Shown one piece after another: positions 34,919-35,130 of a stretch of DNA of 35,130 nt. The DNA is taken from the NCBI GenBank assembly GCA_003161515.1, contig PMOH01000323.1, positions 1-35,130 on the forward strand, written 5' to 3'. Position 1 is the first letter of the stretch, and every line of letters begins with the position of its first letter. Below the pieces are notes generated by a model. It was not told where the DNA came from. It ran no database searches and saw only the letters and a program-made list of their open reading frames with translations. The stretch comes from Deltaproteobacteria bacterium (GTDB lineage Bacteria; Desulfobacterota; Binatia; Binatales; Binataceae). Both the position numbers and the translations under genes were made by a program.

Positions 34919-35130
34919 ATGGCTGGCAGACCGGGGCTTGATCCCACCGAAGAAGGAAAATCTTACAGCGCGTTGTTCGTGCTGATGGTAGCGGTGCTGC
35001 TGGTCAGCGCGGTCTGGTCGATTTGGGACGACAACATCTCGCGCCGCCCGTGGAAGCAATATCAAGTCCAGTGGGATCACCTGGCCTACGACAAGTACAT
35101 GAACGACGCGGCCGAGGAGCAGAAGCGCCT
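34919..35130 (+). CDS. Membrane-anchored protein, probable c-type cytochrome, 5' part only
   Basis: The gene runs off the window after 70 codons. The ATG follows GAGGAATAGG. A polar start (MAGRPGLDPTEEGKSYS) precedes one membrane helix (ALFVLMVAVLLVSAVWSIW). The next stretch, DDNISRRPWKQYQVQW, resembles the RRPWKxYQ signature found after the anchor helix in multi-domain cytochrome c proteins linked to bc-type complexes; no CxxCH is within the visible part. It is the likely electron acceptor for the complex, which needs the following sequence to confirm. Confidence 0.6.
   Translation, partial: MAGRPGLDPTEEGKSYSALFVLMVAVLLVSAVWSIWDDNISRRPWKQYQVQWDHLAYDKYMNDAAEEQKR

Overview
The window is GC-rich DNA from a Gram-negative, apparently non-photosynthetic bacterium. 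An Omp85-type outer-membrane barrel, a lipobox lipoprotein and YajC/SecD indicate a diderm cell. Kai-type clock homologues, a split cytochrome b6-type complex and secreted proteins with Thr/Ala/Pro linkers plus choice-of-anchor-D (ASPM/SPD-2/Hydin-like) domains would fit a soil lineage of deltaproteobacterial or acidobacterial grade, such as Candidatus Binatota. That placement is inference; no rRNA or tRNA gene is visible to fix it.

Layout. 193-5086 (+): a VOC protein with a strong terminator, then a tight kaiC-kaiB-kaiB-PAS histidine kinase operon and a small CxxC protein. 5163-7435 (-): five closely packed genes (two membrane proteins, a soluble hypothetical, a lipoprotein with YwqK-like repeats, a GNAT acetyltransferase). 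7741-9432 (-): a ThDP-dependent enzyme of the acetolactate synthase family. 9710-11059 (+): an Omp85-like barrel. 11161-16613: a 1392-residue secreted two-propeller protein and a divergent LuxR-type regulator. This pair is bracketed by a 40-bp queA 5' remnant on the left and intact queA on the right. 16689-20906 (+): queA-tgt-yajC-secD, a queuosine/Sec-accessory cluster without secF. 21067-23023 (+): an excisionase-like HTH protein, a PmtA-like methyltransferase, an internally duplicated HPP-like membrane protein and a remnant of a second methyltransferase 3' end. 23130-26779 (+): an ATC-hydrolase-family protein coupled to a copper P1B ATPase, then a small membrane protein. 26966-32444: a second secreted-protein region (beta-helix protein, three-repeat protein with Hydin domain, GH30 glycosidase with Hydin domain) and a second LuxR-type regulator divergent from the GH30 gene. 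32788-end (+): a cytochrome b6/subunit IV-type complex with two tiny membrane proteins and the start of a probable c-type cytochrome.

Three observations stand out. (1) The two LuxR-type regulators are similar in length and architecture, and each is divergent from a secreted Hydin-domain protein. Both divergent intergenic regions carry the dyad TACG-N8-CGTA, once in one and twice in the other. This suggests a repeated regulator/operator/secreted-protein module that I do not recognise. (2) Two loci (11063-11102 and 22956-23023) hold diverged remnants of a gene end whose intact homologue lies on the other side of a cargo segment, as left by homology-anchored insertion. (3) The KaiC homologue carries Ser-Ser at the phosphorylation-site position and sits in one operon with two different KaiB proteins and a kinase, with no KaiA nearby.
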